A stretch of 64,000 nucleotides of DNA. Origin: Rhizobium sp. SL86. Lineage in GTDB: Bacteria; Pseudomonadota; Alphaproteobacteria; Rhizobiales; Rhizobiaceae. The first letter of the stretch is position 1. Each line of letters opens with the position of its first letter. Made by a program: the position numbers and the translations under genes. The notes beneath the pieces were generated by a model. That model did no database searches. It was given only the letters and a program-made list of their open reading frames with translations, and was not told the origin of the DNA. Of this stretch, positions 37,561 through 45,658 are shown in pieces. Location: NCBI RefSeq assembly GCF_026672545.1, contig NZ_JAPPRJ010000001.1:1609001-1673000 (forward strand). The letters are read 5' to 3'.

Positions 37561-38952
37561 ATGTCAGACCAACAGTCGGAAACACGCATGGCAGAGCATC
37601 TGGGGAAGAGCCAAACCGGATCGGGCCATGAGCTGAAGCGGGTTATGGGGCCGGGCCTGCTTCTTCTGTTCATCGTCGGCGATATTCTCGGCACCGGCAT
37701 CTATGCACTGACCGGCCAGGTGGCGGCGGAAGTCGGCGGTGTTGTCTGGCTGCCCTTTCTCGTGGCCTTCGTCGTCGCGCTGCTCACCGCCTTCAGCTAT
37801 CTGGAACTGGTAACGAAATATCCGAAGGCGGCCGGGGCAGCACTTTACACCCACAAGGCCTTCGGCGTGCATTTTCTCACCTTCCTGGTGGCATTCGCGG
37901 TCATGTCCTCCGGGATCACCTCGGCCTCCACCGCCTCGCGCGCCTTTGCCGCCAATTTCGTTGCCGCGACCGGCATGGCGGATGGCGGTTTTCTCGTGAC
38001 CGGTGTGGCACTCGCCTTCATTGCGCTCGTCGCCATCGTCAATTTCCGCGGCGTCGGTGAAAGCGTCATGGTCAATGTGGTGCTGACCGTCGTGGAACTG
38101 AGCGGCCTGCTTCTGATCATCGGCATCGGTTTCTGGGCGATCTGGGGTGGCGAGGGCGATGTCTCACGCGCCTTTACCTTCCAGCCGCCGGAAGGCGGGG
38201 GCATGTTCTGGCCGGTGATTGCCGCCACCACGCTCGCCTTTTTCGCCATGGTCGGCTTCGAGGATTCGGTCAATATGGCCGAGGAATGCAAGGACCCGAG
38301 CCGCATCTTCCCAAAGGTCCTGCTCGGCGGCCTTGTGCTGACCGGTCTCATCTATGTGCTGGTGTCGATTTCGGCGATCACGCTCGTTCCCGCCGCAGAA
38401 CTCGGCGAGGGCGAAACACCGCTTCTGAAGGTGGTGCAGGCCGGTGCGCCCGGTTTCCCCATCGGCATTTTTGGCATCATCACCATGTTTGCGGTCGCTA
38501 ATTCGGCGCTGATCAACATGATGATGGCAAGCCGGCTGATCTACGGCATGGCGAAGGAAAACGTGCTGCCGCCGCTGTTGGGAGCCGTCCATCCCGGCCG
38601 CCGCACGCCCTATGTCGCGATCCTGTTCACCACGGTGATCGCGGTCGGGCTGATCACCTTCGTCGGAGGCGTGCCGGCGCTCGGCGGCACCACGGCTCTG
38701 CTTCTGCTCTGTGTCTTCACCATCGTCAATATCGCCGTTCTCGTGCTGCGCAAGGATAAGGTGGAGCACAAACATTTCCGCACGCCAACCGTGGTGCCGG
38801 TTCTGGGGGCCGTCACCTGCGCCTTCCTCGCCGGTCCCTGGACCGGTCGCGATCCGGTGCAGTACAGCATTGCCGGCATTCTGCTGGCGGTCGGCGTGGT
38901 GCTCTGGTTCGTGACGGTGCGGGTGATGAAGGGTATCGCGGCACCAGCCTGA
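37561..38952 (+). CDS. APC-family amino acid permease
   Basis: A 463-residue inner-membrane transporter with about 12 transmembrane helices and the APC-superfamily N-terminal motif GDILGTGIYALTG (substrate-binding TM1 break), plus FFAMVGFEDSVNMAEECKDP in TM6/loop. GGGGGAGGGG gives a very strong ribosome site. The close resemblance is to basic/neutral amino-acid or polyamine carriers of the Rhizobiales; substrate unknown. An exact EcfG promoter lies upstream, so induction in the general stress response, together with the divergent catalase, is likely. Confidence 0.88.
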   Translation: MSDQQSETRMAEHLGKSQTGSGHELKRVMGPGLLLLFIVGDILGTGIYALTGQVAAEVGGVVWLPFLVAFVVALLTAFSYLELVTKYPKAAGAALYTHKAFGVHFLTFLVAFAVMSSGITSASTASRAFAANFVAATGMADGGFLVTGVALAFIALVAIVNFRGVGESVMVNVVLTVVELSGLLLIIGIGFWAIWGGEGDVSRAFTFQPPEGGGMFWPVIAATTLAFFAMVGFEDSVNMAEECKDPSRIFPKVLLGGLVLTGLIYVLVSISAITLVPAAELGEGETPLLKVVQAGAPGFPIGIFGIITMFAVANSALINMMMASRLIYGMAKENVLPPLLGAVHPGRRTPYVAILFTTVIAVGLITFVGGVPALGGTTALLLLCVFTIVNIAVLVLRKDKVEHKHFRTPTVVPVLGAVTCAFLAGPWTGRDPVQYSIAGILLAVGVVLWFVTVRVMKGIAAPA

Positions 38953-38958
38953 GCGGTC

Positions 38959-39954
38959 TTAGCCGTGCCGGTCGCGCCAGCAGGCTTGCGCACCGGCGAC
39001 AGGGAGCGTGGTCGCCTCATAAACCCCGCGTGCTGCGGCGCGGGCAAAGGTCAGCGTCGCCAGGTGGCAGAGTTCCATGAAATCCATCGGATCATCGAGG
39101 GCGGTCTTTCCGGTCGCGGCGGCAAACACGGTATCGCCATCGGCCGGAAGATGAGCGGGCAGCACGGCGCGCGCCAAACCGTCCTGCGCCATGATCGAGA
39201 GGCGATGCGCCTGCGCCTTGGTGAGCCGTGCATCGGTCACCACAAGCCCGATGGTCGTCGCCTTCAGGTTCACGCCCTTCAATCTGAGCGATGTATCGCC
39301 GGCAGTGAATGCTGCTGGCAGGCCGAGACCGCCGAACTCAGCATGCTCTTCAAAGGGTGCTGCCCAGAAATGCGGCCCATCGCCCACCGTTGCCGAACCG
39401 AGCGCATTGACCGCCACCAGCGCCGCGATGCGATGCCCTCTGGAGGAGAGGGCGCTCGCGGACCCCAGGCCACCCTTGACGGTCGCGGTGGTGGCCCCCG
39501 TCCCGGCGCCGACGGTTCCGAGCGCGAATTCGCCCTTGGACGCAGCTCTGAAGGCCTCGTAGCCCATCTCGCGATAGGGGGAATAGAGACCCCAATCCTT
39601 GTTGCCGCCGTTCAGAAGATCCATCAGGATCGCCTGCGGCACGATCGGCACCTTGGTCGAGCCGACCTCAAGGCCGCGGCCGATCGCGCGCAATCCCGCC
39701 TGCACGCCGCCCGCCGCATCGAGCCCGAAGGCGGAGCCACCGGAAAGCACCAGCGCATCGACCTTGTCCACGGTCATCGCCGGATCGAGAAGGGCGGTAT
39801 CGCGCCCGCCCGGCGCGCCCCCCAGCACGCTGCCCGACGCGATCGCCGGCTCATCGAAGACCACAACCGTCACGCCGGATCCCAACGCCAGATCCGTCGC
39901 ATGGCCAACGCTGACGCCCTCAATGTCGGTCAGCAGGTTGAGGCGGTCGGTCAT
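38959..39954 (-). CDS. S58-family (DmpA/NylC-like) N-terminal-nucleophile hydrolase
   Basis: A 331-residue protein of the P1/DmpA fold, whose members self-cleave to expose an N-terminal Ser or Thr nucleophile and act as aminopeptidases or 6-aminohexanoate-oligomer hydrolases. Characteristic segments are ITDIEGVSVGHATD near the start (LTDIEGVSVG), LSGGSAFGLDAAGGV and GTVGAGTGATTATVKGGLGSAS. The ATG at 39954 follows AAGGA. The exact self-cleavage residue could not be assigned by eye. It converges on the permease gene with only 6 bases between stops. Natural substrate unknown. Confidence 0.85.
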   Translation of the reverse strand: MTDRLNLLTDIEGVSVGHATDLALGSGVTVVVFDEPAIASGSVLGGAPGGRDTALLDPAMTVDKVDALVLSGGSAFGLDAAGGVQAGLRAIGRGLEVGSTKVPIVPQAILMDLLNGGNKDWGLYSPYREMGYEAFRAASKGEFALGTVGAGTGATTATVKGGLGSASALSSRGHRIAALVAVNALGSATVGDGPHFWAAPFEEHAEFGGLGLPAAFTAGDTSLRLKGVNLKATTIGLVVTDARLTKAQAHRLSIMAQDGLARAVLPAHLPADGDTVFAAATGKTALDDPMDFMELCHLATLTFARAAARGVYEATTLPVAGAQACWRDRHG

Positions 39955-40049
39955 GGGGGCGTCCTTAGCGTGTCGTCGATTCGCCACGGAAGACTAGCGT
40001 TTTGCGTTGGCTCTGTCTTGGTCAGGCGCTCGGGGCTGCCCGTAGCCAA

Positions 40050-40382
40050 TCAGTCTTCCGAAGCCGTTTCATCCGGAGCGTCTTCGGCCTGTCGCAGTTC
40101 CTTCGGCGCCAGCGCATCCTGCTGGCGTCCGTCGCGAATGGCGGCGATTTCGATCACGCCATCCTTCATACGGATCGTGAGCACCAGGGGTGGCATGCTC
40201 ACCTTGCGTGTCCCCTTGATCAGCCCTTTTTCCGTCATGTTGGGAAAGGATGCGAGAAGGATCTTCTGCCGTTCCAGCCGCTCGATCAGGCGTCGGGCAG
40301 CCCGAGGATCAATCTCTGCCAGTTCCGTGATCCGGGCCAGAAACCAGCGTTCTGCCGATCTGGAAAGCCGGACACGCGGCAT
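40050..40382 (-). CDS. ParE/RelE-like toxin
   Basis: A 110-residue basic protein with the ParE-superfamily pattern: an N-terminal SRSAERWFLARITELAEIDP helix hairpin, then beta strands with RKVSMPPLVLTIRMKDGVIEIAAIRDGRQQ, the last being the typical final strand with an Arg. The C-terminus is an acidic tail rather than the usual short end. Its ATG overlaps the antitoxin stop (TGATG), the coupling expected for a toxin-antitoxin pair. Target (gyrase or ribosome-bound mRNA) cannot be told apart from sequence. Confidence 0.75.
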   Translation of the reverse strand: MPRVRLSRSAERWFLARITELAEIDPRAARRLIERLERQKILLASFPNMTEKGLIKGTRKVSMPPLVLTIRMKDGVIEIAAIRDGRQQDALAPKELRQAEDAPDETASED

Positions 40383-40657
40383 CAGACGGCCCGGCGGCGG
40401 TTAAGTTCTGCAGTCTCCACGATCCGCCTGGCTTTTTCCAGGACATCGTCCAGTTCGATGCTGTCGCCCCGGTCGAGTTCATCAAGGCCCTGCGCATCCT
40501 CAAGAGCTTGCCTGCCCGTGCTTGCGAGATACTGATCCAGTGCCTGCCGCATCAACGTGGCCGGATCCTGCTCCAGAATTCCGGCCAGGCGGTCGAAGGC
40601 TGCAACCGTCTCGGACGGCAGGGTCAGGGACACCTGTGTCTTGTTATCGTCTGCCAT
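40382..40657 (-). CDS. Ribbon-helix-helix antitoxin, ParD/CopG-like
   Basis: A 91-residue protein whose N-terminal half is a ribbon-helix-helix DNA-binding motif (TQVSLTLPSETVAAFDRLAGILEQDP), normal for antitoxins that repress their own operon. The C-terminal half is acidic and likely wraps the toxin. The ATG at 40657 was chosen because GGAG lies 8 bases upstream. It precedes and overlaps the ParE-like toxin gene by one base. Confidence 0.78.
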   Translation of the reverse strand: MADDNKTQVSLTLPSETVAAFDRLAGILEQDPATLMRQALDQYLASTGRQALEDAQGLDELDRGDSIELDDVLEKARRIVETAELNRRRAV

Positions 40658-40765
40658 GCCACGATCTCCGTCGTCCGGAAAAGGATAGTCCTGGGGAGGC
40701 GGAGAGTCAAAATACGCGTTGTTCTTCGGGGGCAACAGCCTCGCCGCTGCCCCCAAGGGGAACGA

Positions 40766-42307
40766 TCAGCCGATATCGAACTTCACGCCCTGGGCCAGCG
40801 GCAGGGTGCGGCCATAGTTCAGCGTGTTGGTGGCGCGGCGCATATAGGCCTTCCAGCTGTCCGAGCCGGATTCGCGGCCGCCGCCGGTTTCCTTTTCGCC
40901 GCCGAAGGCACCGCCGATTTCGGCACCGGACGGGCCGATATTGACATTGGCGATGCCGCAATCGGAGCCGCGGGCGGAGATGAAGGTCTCGGCTTCCCGC
41001 ATGTCATTGGTGAAGATCGAGGAGGAGAGGCCCTGCGGCACGCCGTTGTGCAGGTCGAGCACCGCATCAAATTCCGAATACCGCATCACGTAAAGGATCG
41101 GTGCGAAGGTTTCCTCCACCACCGGACCGCATTGCGAGGGCATTTCGACGATGGCCGGGCGGACGTAATAGGCGTCTGCCGCGTCGTCCGTCAGCACCCG
41201 TTCGCCGCCGGTCACCGAACCGCCTTCGGCCTTGGCCGCCTCGAGCGCCTTCTGCATACGTTCGAACGAGGCCTTGTCGATCAGCGGGCCGACCAGATTG
41301 CCGTCCACCATCGGATTGCCGATCGTCACCGACTGATAGGCCTTCTGCAGACGCGGCACGAGGGCGTCATAAACGCTGTCGTGCACGAAAAGGCGACGCA
41401 GCGTCGTGCAGCGCTGGCCGGCCGTGCCCATGGCGGCAAAGGCGACGCCGCGCAGGGTGAGATCGAGATCGGCCGTCGGCGTGACGATCGCGGCATTGTT
41501 GCCGCCGAGTTCGAGGATCGCGCGGGCAAACCGCTTGGCAAGCCGCGGACCGACGGCACGGCCCATGGCGGTGGAACCAGTGGCCGAGACCAGCGGCACC
41601 TTCGGATGATCGACCAGAACCTCGCCGATCTCGCGTCCGCCGATGATCAGCGTCGAGAGGTTTTGTGGTGCCGTGCCGCCTTCGGCCACGTAACGTTTTA
41701 CCGCCTTCTCGAAGATCGCCTGGGTGGCAAGCGCCGTCAGCGGCGTCTTTTCGGACGGCTTCCAGACGGTGGCATTGCCGCAGACCAAAGCCAGCGCCGC
41801 ATTCCAGGCCCAGACGGCGACCGGGAAATTGAAGGCGGAGATGATGCCGACCACGCCCAGCGGATGCCAGGTTTCCATCATCCGGTGGTCGGCGCGTTCG
41901 GTGGCGATCGTGAGACCATAAAGCTGACGGGACAGACCGACGGCGAAATCGCAGATGTCGATCATTTCCTGCACTTCGCCGAGACCCTCGGAGGTGATCT
42001 TGCCGACCTCGATCGAAACGAGGCGGCCGAGATCGGCCTTGGCGGCGCGTAGTTCTTCGCCGAGCAGGCGGATCAGTTCGCCGCGCTTCGGGGCGGGCAC
42101 GTTCCGCCAGGTGAGAAAGGCCTGATGCGCTGCGTCGATCACCGCACCCGTTGCATCAGCGGACAGTTCGGCCACCTGGCCGATCTCGCGTCCGGTGATC
42201 GGCGAACGGACGGAAAGCGTGCCGCCCTTGAAGGCTGCGGCATCCACGCCGAGGCGGGAGAGAATGGCATCCGCTTCCGCGGCAAGGTTCAGGGTGGCAA
42301 GCGTCAT
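40766..42307 (-). CDS. Aldehyde dehydrogenase, ALDH7 family (aminoadipate-semialdehyde dehydrogenase type)
   Basis: A 513-residue NAD-dependent aldehyde dehydrogenase of the ALDH7 (antiquitin) group. Catalytic Cys is C300 in AAMGTAGQRCTT and general-base Glu is E266 in ILELGGNNAAI; GSTAMGR is the NAD-binding loop. In Pseudomonas the same enzyme (AmaB) oxidises aminoadipate semialdehyde made by the pipecolate route of lysine breakdown. The partner gene upstream encodes an FAD amine oxidase, as for AmaA. Some ALDH7 enzymes oxidise betaine aldehyde, so the substrate is an inference from context. Confidence 0.9.
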   Translation of the reverse strand: MTLATLNLAAEADAILSRLGVDAAAFKGGTLSVRSPITGREIGQVAELSADATGAVIDAAHQAFLTWRNVPAPKRGELIRLLGEELRAAKADLGRLVSIEVGKITSEGLGEVQEMIDICDFAVGLSRQLYGLTIATERADHRMMETWHPLGVVGIISAFNFPVAVWAWNAALALVCGNATVWKPSEKTPLTALATQAIFEKAVKRYVAEGGTAPQNLSTLIIGGREIGEVLVDHPKVPLVSATGSTAMGRAVGPRLAKRFARAILELGGNNAAIVTPTADLDLTLRGVAFAAMGTAGQRCTTLRRLFVHDSVYDALVPRLQKAYQSVTIGNPMVDGNLVGPLIDKASFERMQKALEAAKAEGGSVTGGERVLTDDAADAYYVRPAIVEMPSQCGPVVEETFAPILYVMRYSEFDAVLDLHNGVPQGLSSSIFTNDMREAETFISARGSDCGIANVNIGPSGAEIGGAFGGEKETGGGRESGSDSWKAYMRRATNTLNYGRTLPLAQGVKFDIG

Positions 42308-42356
42308 GAGGATCGTCTCTCATCTTTCTCTTGAGGTCTTTGTCCGGGGTTGGGCG

Positions 42357-43640
42357 TCAGAACCGGTCCCCGGCCAGATGGGCAATCTGCGCGCCCGTTT
42401 CGTAATAGGCTTCTTTCAGCAGGCGGAACGCCGGCGCCTGCGGTGCGGTCTGCGGCAAAGGCAAGTCCGCTTCCGCCGCCTCGCCCATCACATGCGCGGC
42501 GAGCACCTTGCCGAACACCGTTCCCGGCGCAATTCCGCGCCCGTTATAGCCGGAAAAGCCGACAACACGATCGGCAAAACGGTGGAAGCGCGGCAGGGCA
42601 TTGTCTGTCATGCCGATCTGCCCGTACCATTCGGCCTCGAATGTGATGTCGCCGAGTTGCGGAAAGATCTTGCGCAGCGCCCGGCGCGCCCAACCCTTGT
42701 GGATGGCGGTGCCCGGCCCGCGCAGAGCACCGACCGATCCGAACACCAGCCGGCCCTCGTCATCCATACGGAAGGAGGAGAGGATCTCCTTGGTATCCCA
42801 GCAGCCCTCGCGGGCGGGCAGGATGGAGCGGCGCAGATTGTCGGAGAGCGGCGTGGTGGCGAGATTGAAATAGGGCAGATGCACCTGTTCGGTGCGCACC
42901 GTTTCGAAGGGGCCTGTCGAATAGGCATCGGTCGCGACGATCACCCAGTCGGCCGTCACGCTGCCGGCGCCCGTCGAGATCACGTGACGCCCCTGCCGTT
43001 GCTGCCAGGCGATTGCCGGGGTCTCGGTATAAATCCGTGCCCCCGCCTTCACTGCCGCATGGGCAAGGCCGCGGGCATAGGCGAGTGGCTGCAGGGTTCC
43101 TGCGCGGCGGTCGAGCAGAGCGCCGCGATAGGCGCGCGTGCCGATCCGCCGTTCGGTCTCGGTTGCATCGAGAACCTCGACATCGGCGCCGCGTTTCTGC
43201 CACTGGCGGGCACGTTCCTCGATTTCCGCCAGACCTTTGTCGCCGACGGCGCAATGCAGCGTGCCGGTGCGCGTCAGTTCGCAGTCGATGCCGTGCCGAT
43301 CGATCAGCTGCATCACCACCTGCGGTCCGTTGCCGAGCAGGGTCAGCAGACGTTCGCCATGCACCGCGCCGAGTTCGCCCGGCAGGTCGTCCGGCATCAC
43401 CCACATGCCGGCATTGATCAGGCCGACATTGCGGCCGGCGCCGCCGAACCCGATCGCCTTGGCTTCAAGCAGGATCACCGAGCGCCCGGCTTCGGCCAGA
43501 TGCAGCGCTGCCGACAGGCCGGTGTACCCGCCACCGATGATGACGATTTCGCAGGAGGCGTCGCCGGACAACGGCTCGCTCGAGGGGGCGGGCGGTGCCG
43601 TCTTTTCCCAAAGGCCGTGGGAGCGGGGATCGTTGAACAT
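42357..43640 (-). CDS. FAD-dependent amine oxidoreductase (pipecolate-oxidase-like)
   Basis: A 427-residue DAO-fold flavoprotein with the FAD dinucleotide motif EIVIIGGGYTGLSAALHLAEAG and the downstream GFSGYNGRGIAPGTVFGK segment that closes the FAD site. The ATG at 43640 was preferred over a TTG at 43673. It is 49 bases upstream of the ALDH7 gene, on the same strand; together they match the AmaA/AmaB pair, where AmaA converts pipecolate to the piperideine that becomes aminoadipate semialdehyde. Sarcosine- or putrescine-type substrates remain possible. Confidence 0.83.
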   Translation of the reverse strand: MFNDPRSHGLWEKTAPPAPSSEPLSGDASCEIVIIGGGYTGLSAALHLAEAGRSVILLEAKAIGFGGAGRNVGLINAGMWVMPDDLPGELGAVHGERLLTLLGNGPQVVMQLIDRHGIDCELTRTGTLHCAVGDKGLAEIEERARQWQKRGADVEVLDATETERRIGTRAYRGALLDRRAGTLQPLAYARGLAHAAVKAGARIYTETPAIAWQQRQGRHVISTGAGSVTADWVIVATDAYSTGPFETVRTEQVHLPYFNLATTPLSDNLRRSILPAREGCWDTKEILSSFRMDDEGRLVFGSVGALRGPGTAIHKGWARRALRKIFPQLGDITFEAEWYGQIGMTDNALPRFHRFADRVVGFSGYNGRGIAPGTVFGKVLAAHVMGEAAEADLPLPQTAPQAPAFRLLKEAYYETGAQIAHLAGDRF

Positions 43641-43746
43641 GGCACGCCATCCGGATGCAGGTGAGAAGATCAAACTTTACAGGCGGTGCGAAACGGCGGA
43701 TAGCGAATTCTTCTCAACAGTTCATTCTTTGGAGGAATGATCCGTC

Positions 43747-44685
43747 ATGTTGCCGCCGCGCCGTTTCCTGCCCTCGCTTTCGCTTCTCTCGGCCTTCGAG
43801 GCCGCGGCGCGCACCGGCAGTGTCACGGCTGCGGCGCACGAGCTCGGCCTCACGCAAAGCGCCGTCAGCCGCCAGATCGCGGCGTTGGAAAAACAGATCG
43901 GCGTCGCGTTGTTCCTGCGCGAACGGCAGACGATCCGCCTGACGATCGCGGGCGATACCTATGCACGCGAGGTGCGCGAGGCGCTGCGACGCATTTCCTC
44001 TGCCTCGCTCAACCTCAGGGCCAATCCGGCTGGCGGCACGCTCAATCTGGCCATCCTGCCCTTCTTCGGCAGCCGCTGGCTGGCCCCGCGCCTGCCGCGT
44101 TTCATCGCCGCGCATCCCGGCATGACCGTCAACCTCATCACCCGGCTCGAACCCTTCGAGTTCCGCTTCGATACGCTCGATGCGGCGATCCATTTCGGCG
44201 AGGCGCGCTGGCCGGGCGCGGTGCTGACCTTCCTCATGCAGGAGGAGGTGGTGCCCGTCGGCGCCCCCGAACTCATCCGGAGGCTGAACATCGCCGGGGA
44301 AAAAGACCTGCTGCAGGCGCCGCTCCTGCATCTCAACACCCGGCCGGATGCCTGGGAAACCTGGCTGCGGGCCCGCAATGTCACCTTCGACGCCTTGCAT
44401 GGCATGCTGCTCGACCAGTTCGTCACCATGGTCGAGGCGGCCTCTGCCGGGCTTGGTATCGCGCTGTTGCCGCAGTTCCTGATTGCGAGGGAACTGGAGG
44501 CGGGCCAGCTTGTGCCGGTCGTTGATCAGGGAGCCATGCGCAGCGGCGATTATTTTCTCGCCTGCCCGCCGGAGCGCGCCTCTTATCCGCCGCTCGCCGC
44601 CTTTCGCGACTGGCTCCTGCTTGAGATCGCACAAGAGATGGAGATCGCCCGGGAGATCAAGATCGCAAGAGAGCGGGTTGCGTGA
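43747..44685 (+). CDS. LysR-family transcriptional regulator (GcvA-like)
   Basis: A 312-residue LTTR: N-terminal winged helix-turn-helix (SLSLLSAFEAAARTGSVTAAAHELGLTQSAVSRQI) and a two-lobe effector domain starting about residue 95 (GTLNLAILPFFGSRWL). GGAGG lies 11 bases before the ATG. It is divergent from the FAD oxidase/ALDH7 genes across 106 bases and is the obvious regulator of them. The final residues are Glu/Ile/Lys-rich helix. The effector is probably a lysine-pathway intermediate, by inference. Confidence 0.9.
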   Translation: MLPPRRFLPSLSLLSAFEAAARTGSVTAAAHELGLTQSAVSRQIAALEKQIGVALFLRERQTIRLTIAGDTYAREVREALRRISSASLNLRANPAGGTLNLAILPFFGSRWLAPRLPRFIAAHPGMTVNLITRLEPFEFRFDTLDAAIHFGEARWPGAVLTFLMQEEVVPVGAPELIRRLNIAGEKDLLQAPLLHLNTRPDAWETWLRARNVTFDALHGMLLDQFVTMVEAASAGLGIALLPQFLIARELEAGQLVPVVDQGAMRSGDYFLACPPERASYPPLAAFRDWLLLEIAQEMEIAREIKIARERVA

Positions 44686-44774
44686 GCGCACCGGTTCAGC
44701 CAATAGTCGGGAGAGGATCACGACAGCCGCCTTTGCTCCTTCAAGCCGGGGCGGCCAGACTGCGGGAAGATGCC

Positions 44775-45011
44775 ATGAAGCCGATTTTCGTCCAGCTGCG
44801 CTGCGCGCCGGGCAAGACCTACGAGGTGGCCGATGCCATCTACAAGACGGAGCTCGTCTCGGAACTTTATTCCACCAGCGGCGACTGGGACCTGCTTTTG
44901 AAGATCTATCTGCCGGAAGGCGAGGAGATCGGCAAATTCGTCAATGAAAAGATTGCCGCCATCCCGGGCATCGAGCGCTCGTTGACCACGCTCACCTTCA
45001 CCGCGTTTTGA
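44775..45011 (+). CDS. Stand-alone Lrp/AsnC effector domain (RAM domain) protein
   Basis: A 78-residue protein consisting only of the AsnC/Lrp ligand-binding (RAM) fold: FVQLRCAPGKTYEVADAIYKTE, then YSTSGDWDLLLKIYLPEGEEIGKFV and IPGIERSLTTLTF. There is no DNA-binding part. The ATG at 44775 follows GGGAAGA at good spacing. Such small proteins modulate full-length Lrp partners or bind amino acids by themselves. It lies 89 bases after the LysR gene and beside lysine-catabolism genes, so amino-acid sensing fits. Confidence 0.85.
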   Translation: MKPIFVQLRCAPGKTYEVADAIYKTELVSELYSTSGDWDLLLKIYLPEGEEIGKFVNEKIAAIPGIERSLTTLTFTAF

Positions 45012-45021
45012 GCGGATACAG

Positions 45022-45062
45022 AAAAGCCGCCCAGAGCCTGCGGCCGGGCGGCGCTTCGTTTG
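45022..45062 (+). terminator. Terminator-like hairpin after the RAM-domain gene
   Basis: Stem GCCGCCC (45026-45032) / GGGCGGC (45046-45052) flanked by AAAA on the left and GCTTCGTTT on the right, so it may work in both directions for the convergent small gene. Confidence 0.45.
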
Positions 45063-45075
45063 TCAGTGCCCATGA

Positions 45076-45282
45076 TCAGGCAACCGCAGCTTTGGCGGTT
45101 GCCGCCTGGCTCTGCGAAAGAACGTGGTTGCGAATGGCGCGCCGCACGTCGTCGGCGGTCGCAAAGCGCTGTTCGTCCAGATCGATCACGTGAAACTTCA
45201 CGGCAATGAACTTCAGCCGGTCCTGATCCGGAACCACGATACCCACCGGCTCACCGGCGTATTCGATAACCTGCTTTTGCAT
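45076..45282 (-). CDS. Small conserved-looking hypothetical protein, 68 residues
   Basis: Begins MQKQVIEYAGEPVGIVVPD and has an internal beta-rich stretch (LKFIAVKFHVIDLDEQRFAT) followed by a helix and an Ala-rich tail. The ATG at 45282 is preferred because AGGAG lies 7 bases upstream; the adjacent in-frame ATG at 45288 is too close to it. Not recognised as a known family; it looks like a small folded domain. It is convergent with the RAM-domain gene. Confidence 0.6.
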   Translation of the reverse strand: MQKQVIEYAGEPVGIVVPDQDRLKFIAVKFHVIDLDEQRFATADDVRRAIRNHVLSQSQAATAKAAVA

Positions 45283-45658
45283 GGTCATACTCCTAGTGTG
45301 GCTGCGCAAGGCAGCAATACGAATGAACTTGTTCAGATCCCTGGGAAGTGAAGCGTCACATTCGACAGCACGGGGTGGAGAAGGTGCCCGTGCGTTTCAC
45401 ATCATGCGCCGCCCTGAACAGGGCAGTGCGGATCGATAAAGTCATGTCACTCTCCCTTTTTCGCGTTCTCGGTGGCGTTGCGCATGTTCCAGACCAGCGT
45501 GCAATGACAGCTCGTCCATGGAACGGAACCATATTCGAGTCGGTCAGCATGTTCAATCGGAAACCTGTGTACCTAGAATTTTTTTCTGTTTGATGACAGG
45601 AAGGAGGCGAGTTTGTGAAATCCTGTTCGCCGCATTGCACCATTCCGCCATGCGGCGG
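45283..45658. other. 376-base region with no firm gene
   Basis: Contains only a possible 29-codon frame (45356-45445, minus) with a good ribosome site. The right half (about 45520-45600) is distinctly more AT-rich and is likely the promoter region for the minus-strand small genes. No repeat was identified. Confidence 0.45.
45356..45445 (-). CDS. Possible 29-residue small protein or leader
   Basis: GGGAG lies 7 bases before an ATG that opens MTLSIRTALFRAAHDVKRTG and ends in TPCCRM. It precedes the 68-residue gene at 45282 by 73 bases on the same strand. Nothing else supports it; it could be a leader peptide or chance. Confidence 0.25.
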   Translation of the reverse strand: MTLSIRTALFRAAHDVKRTGTFSTPCCRM

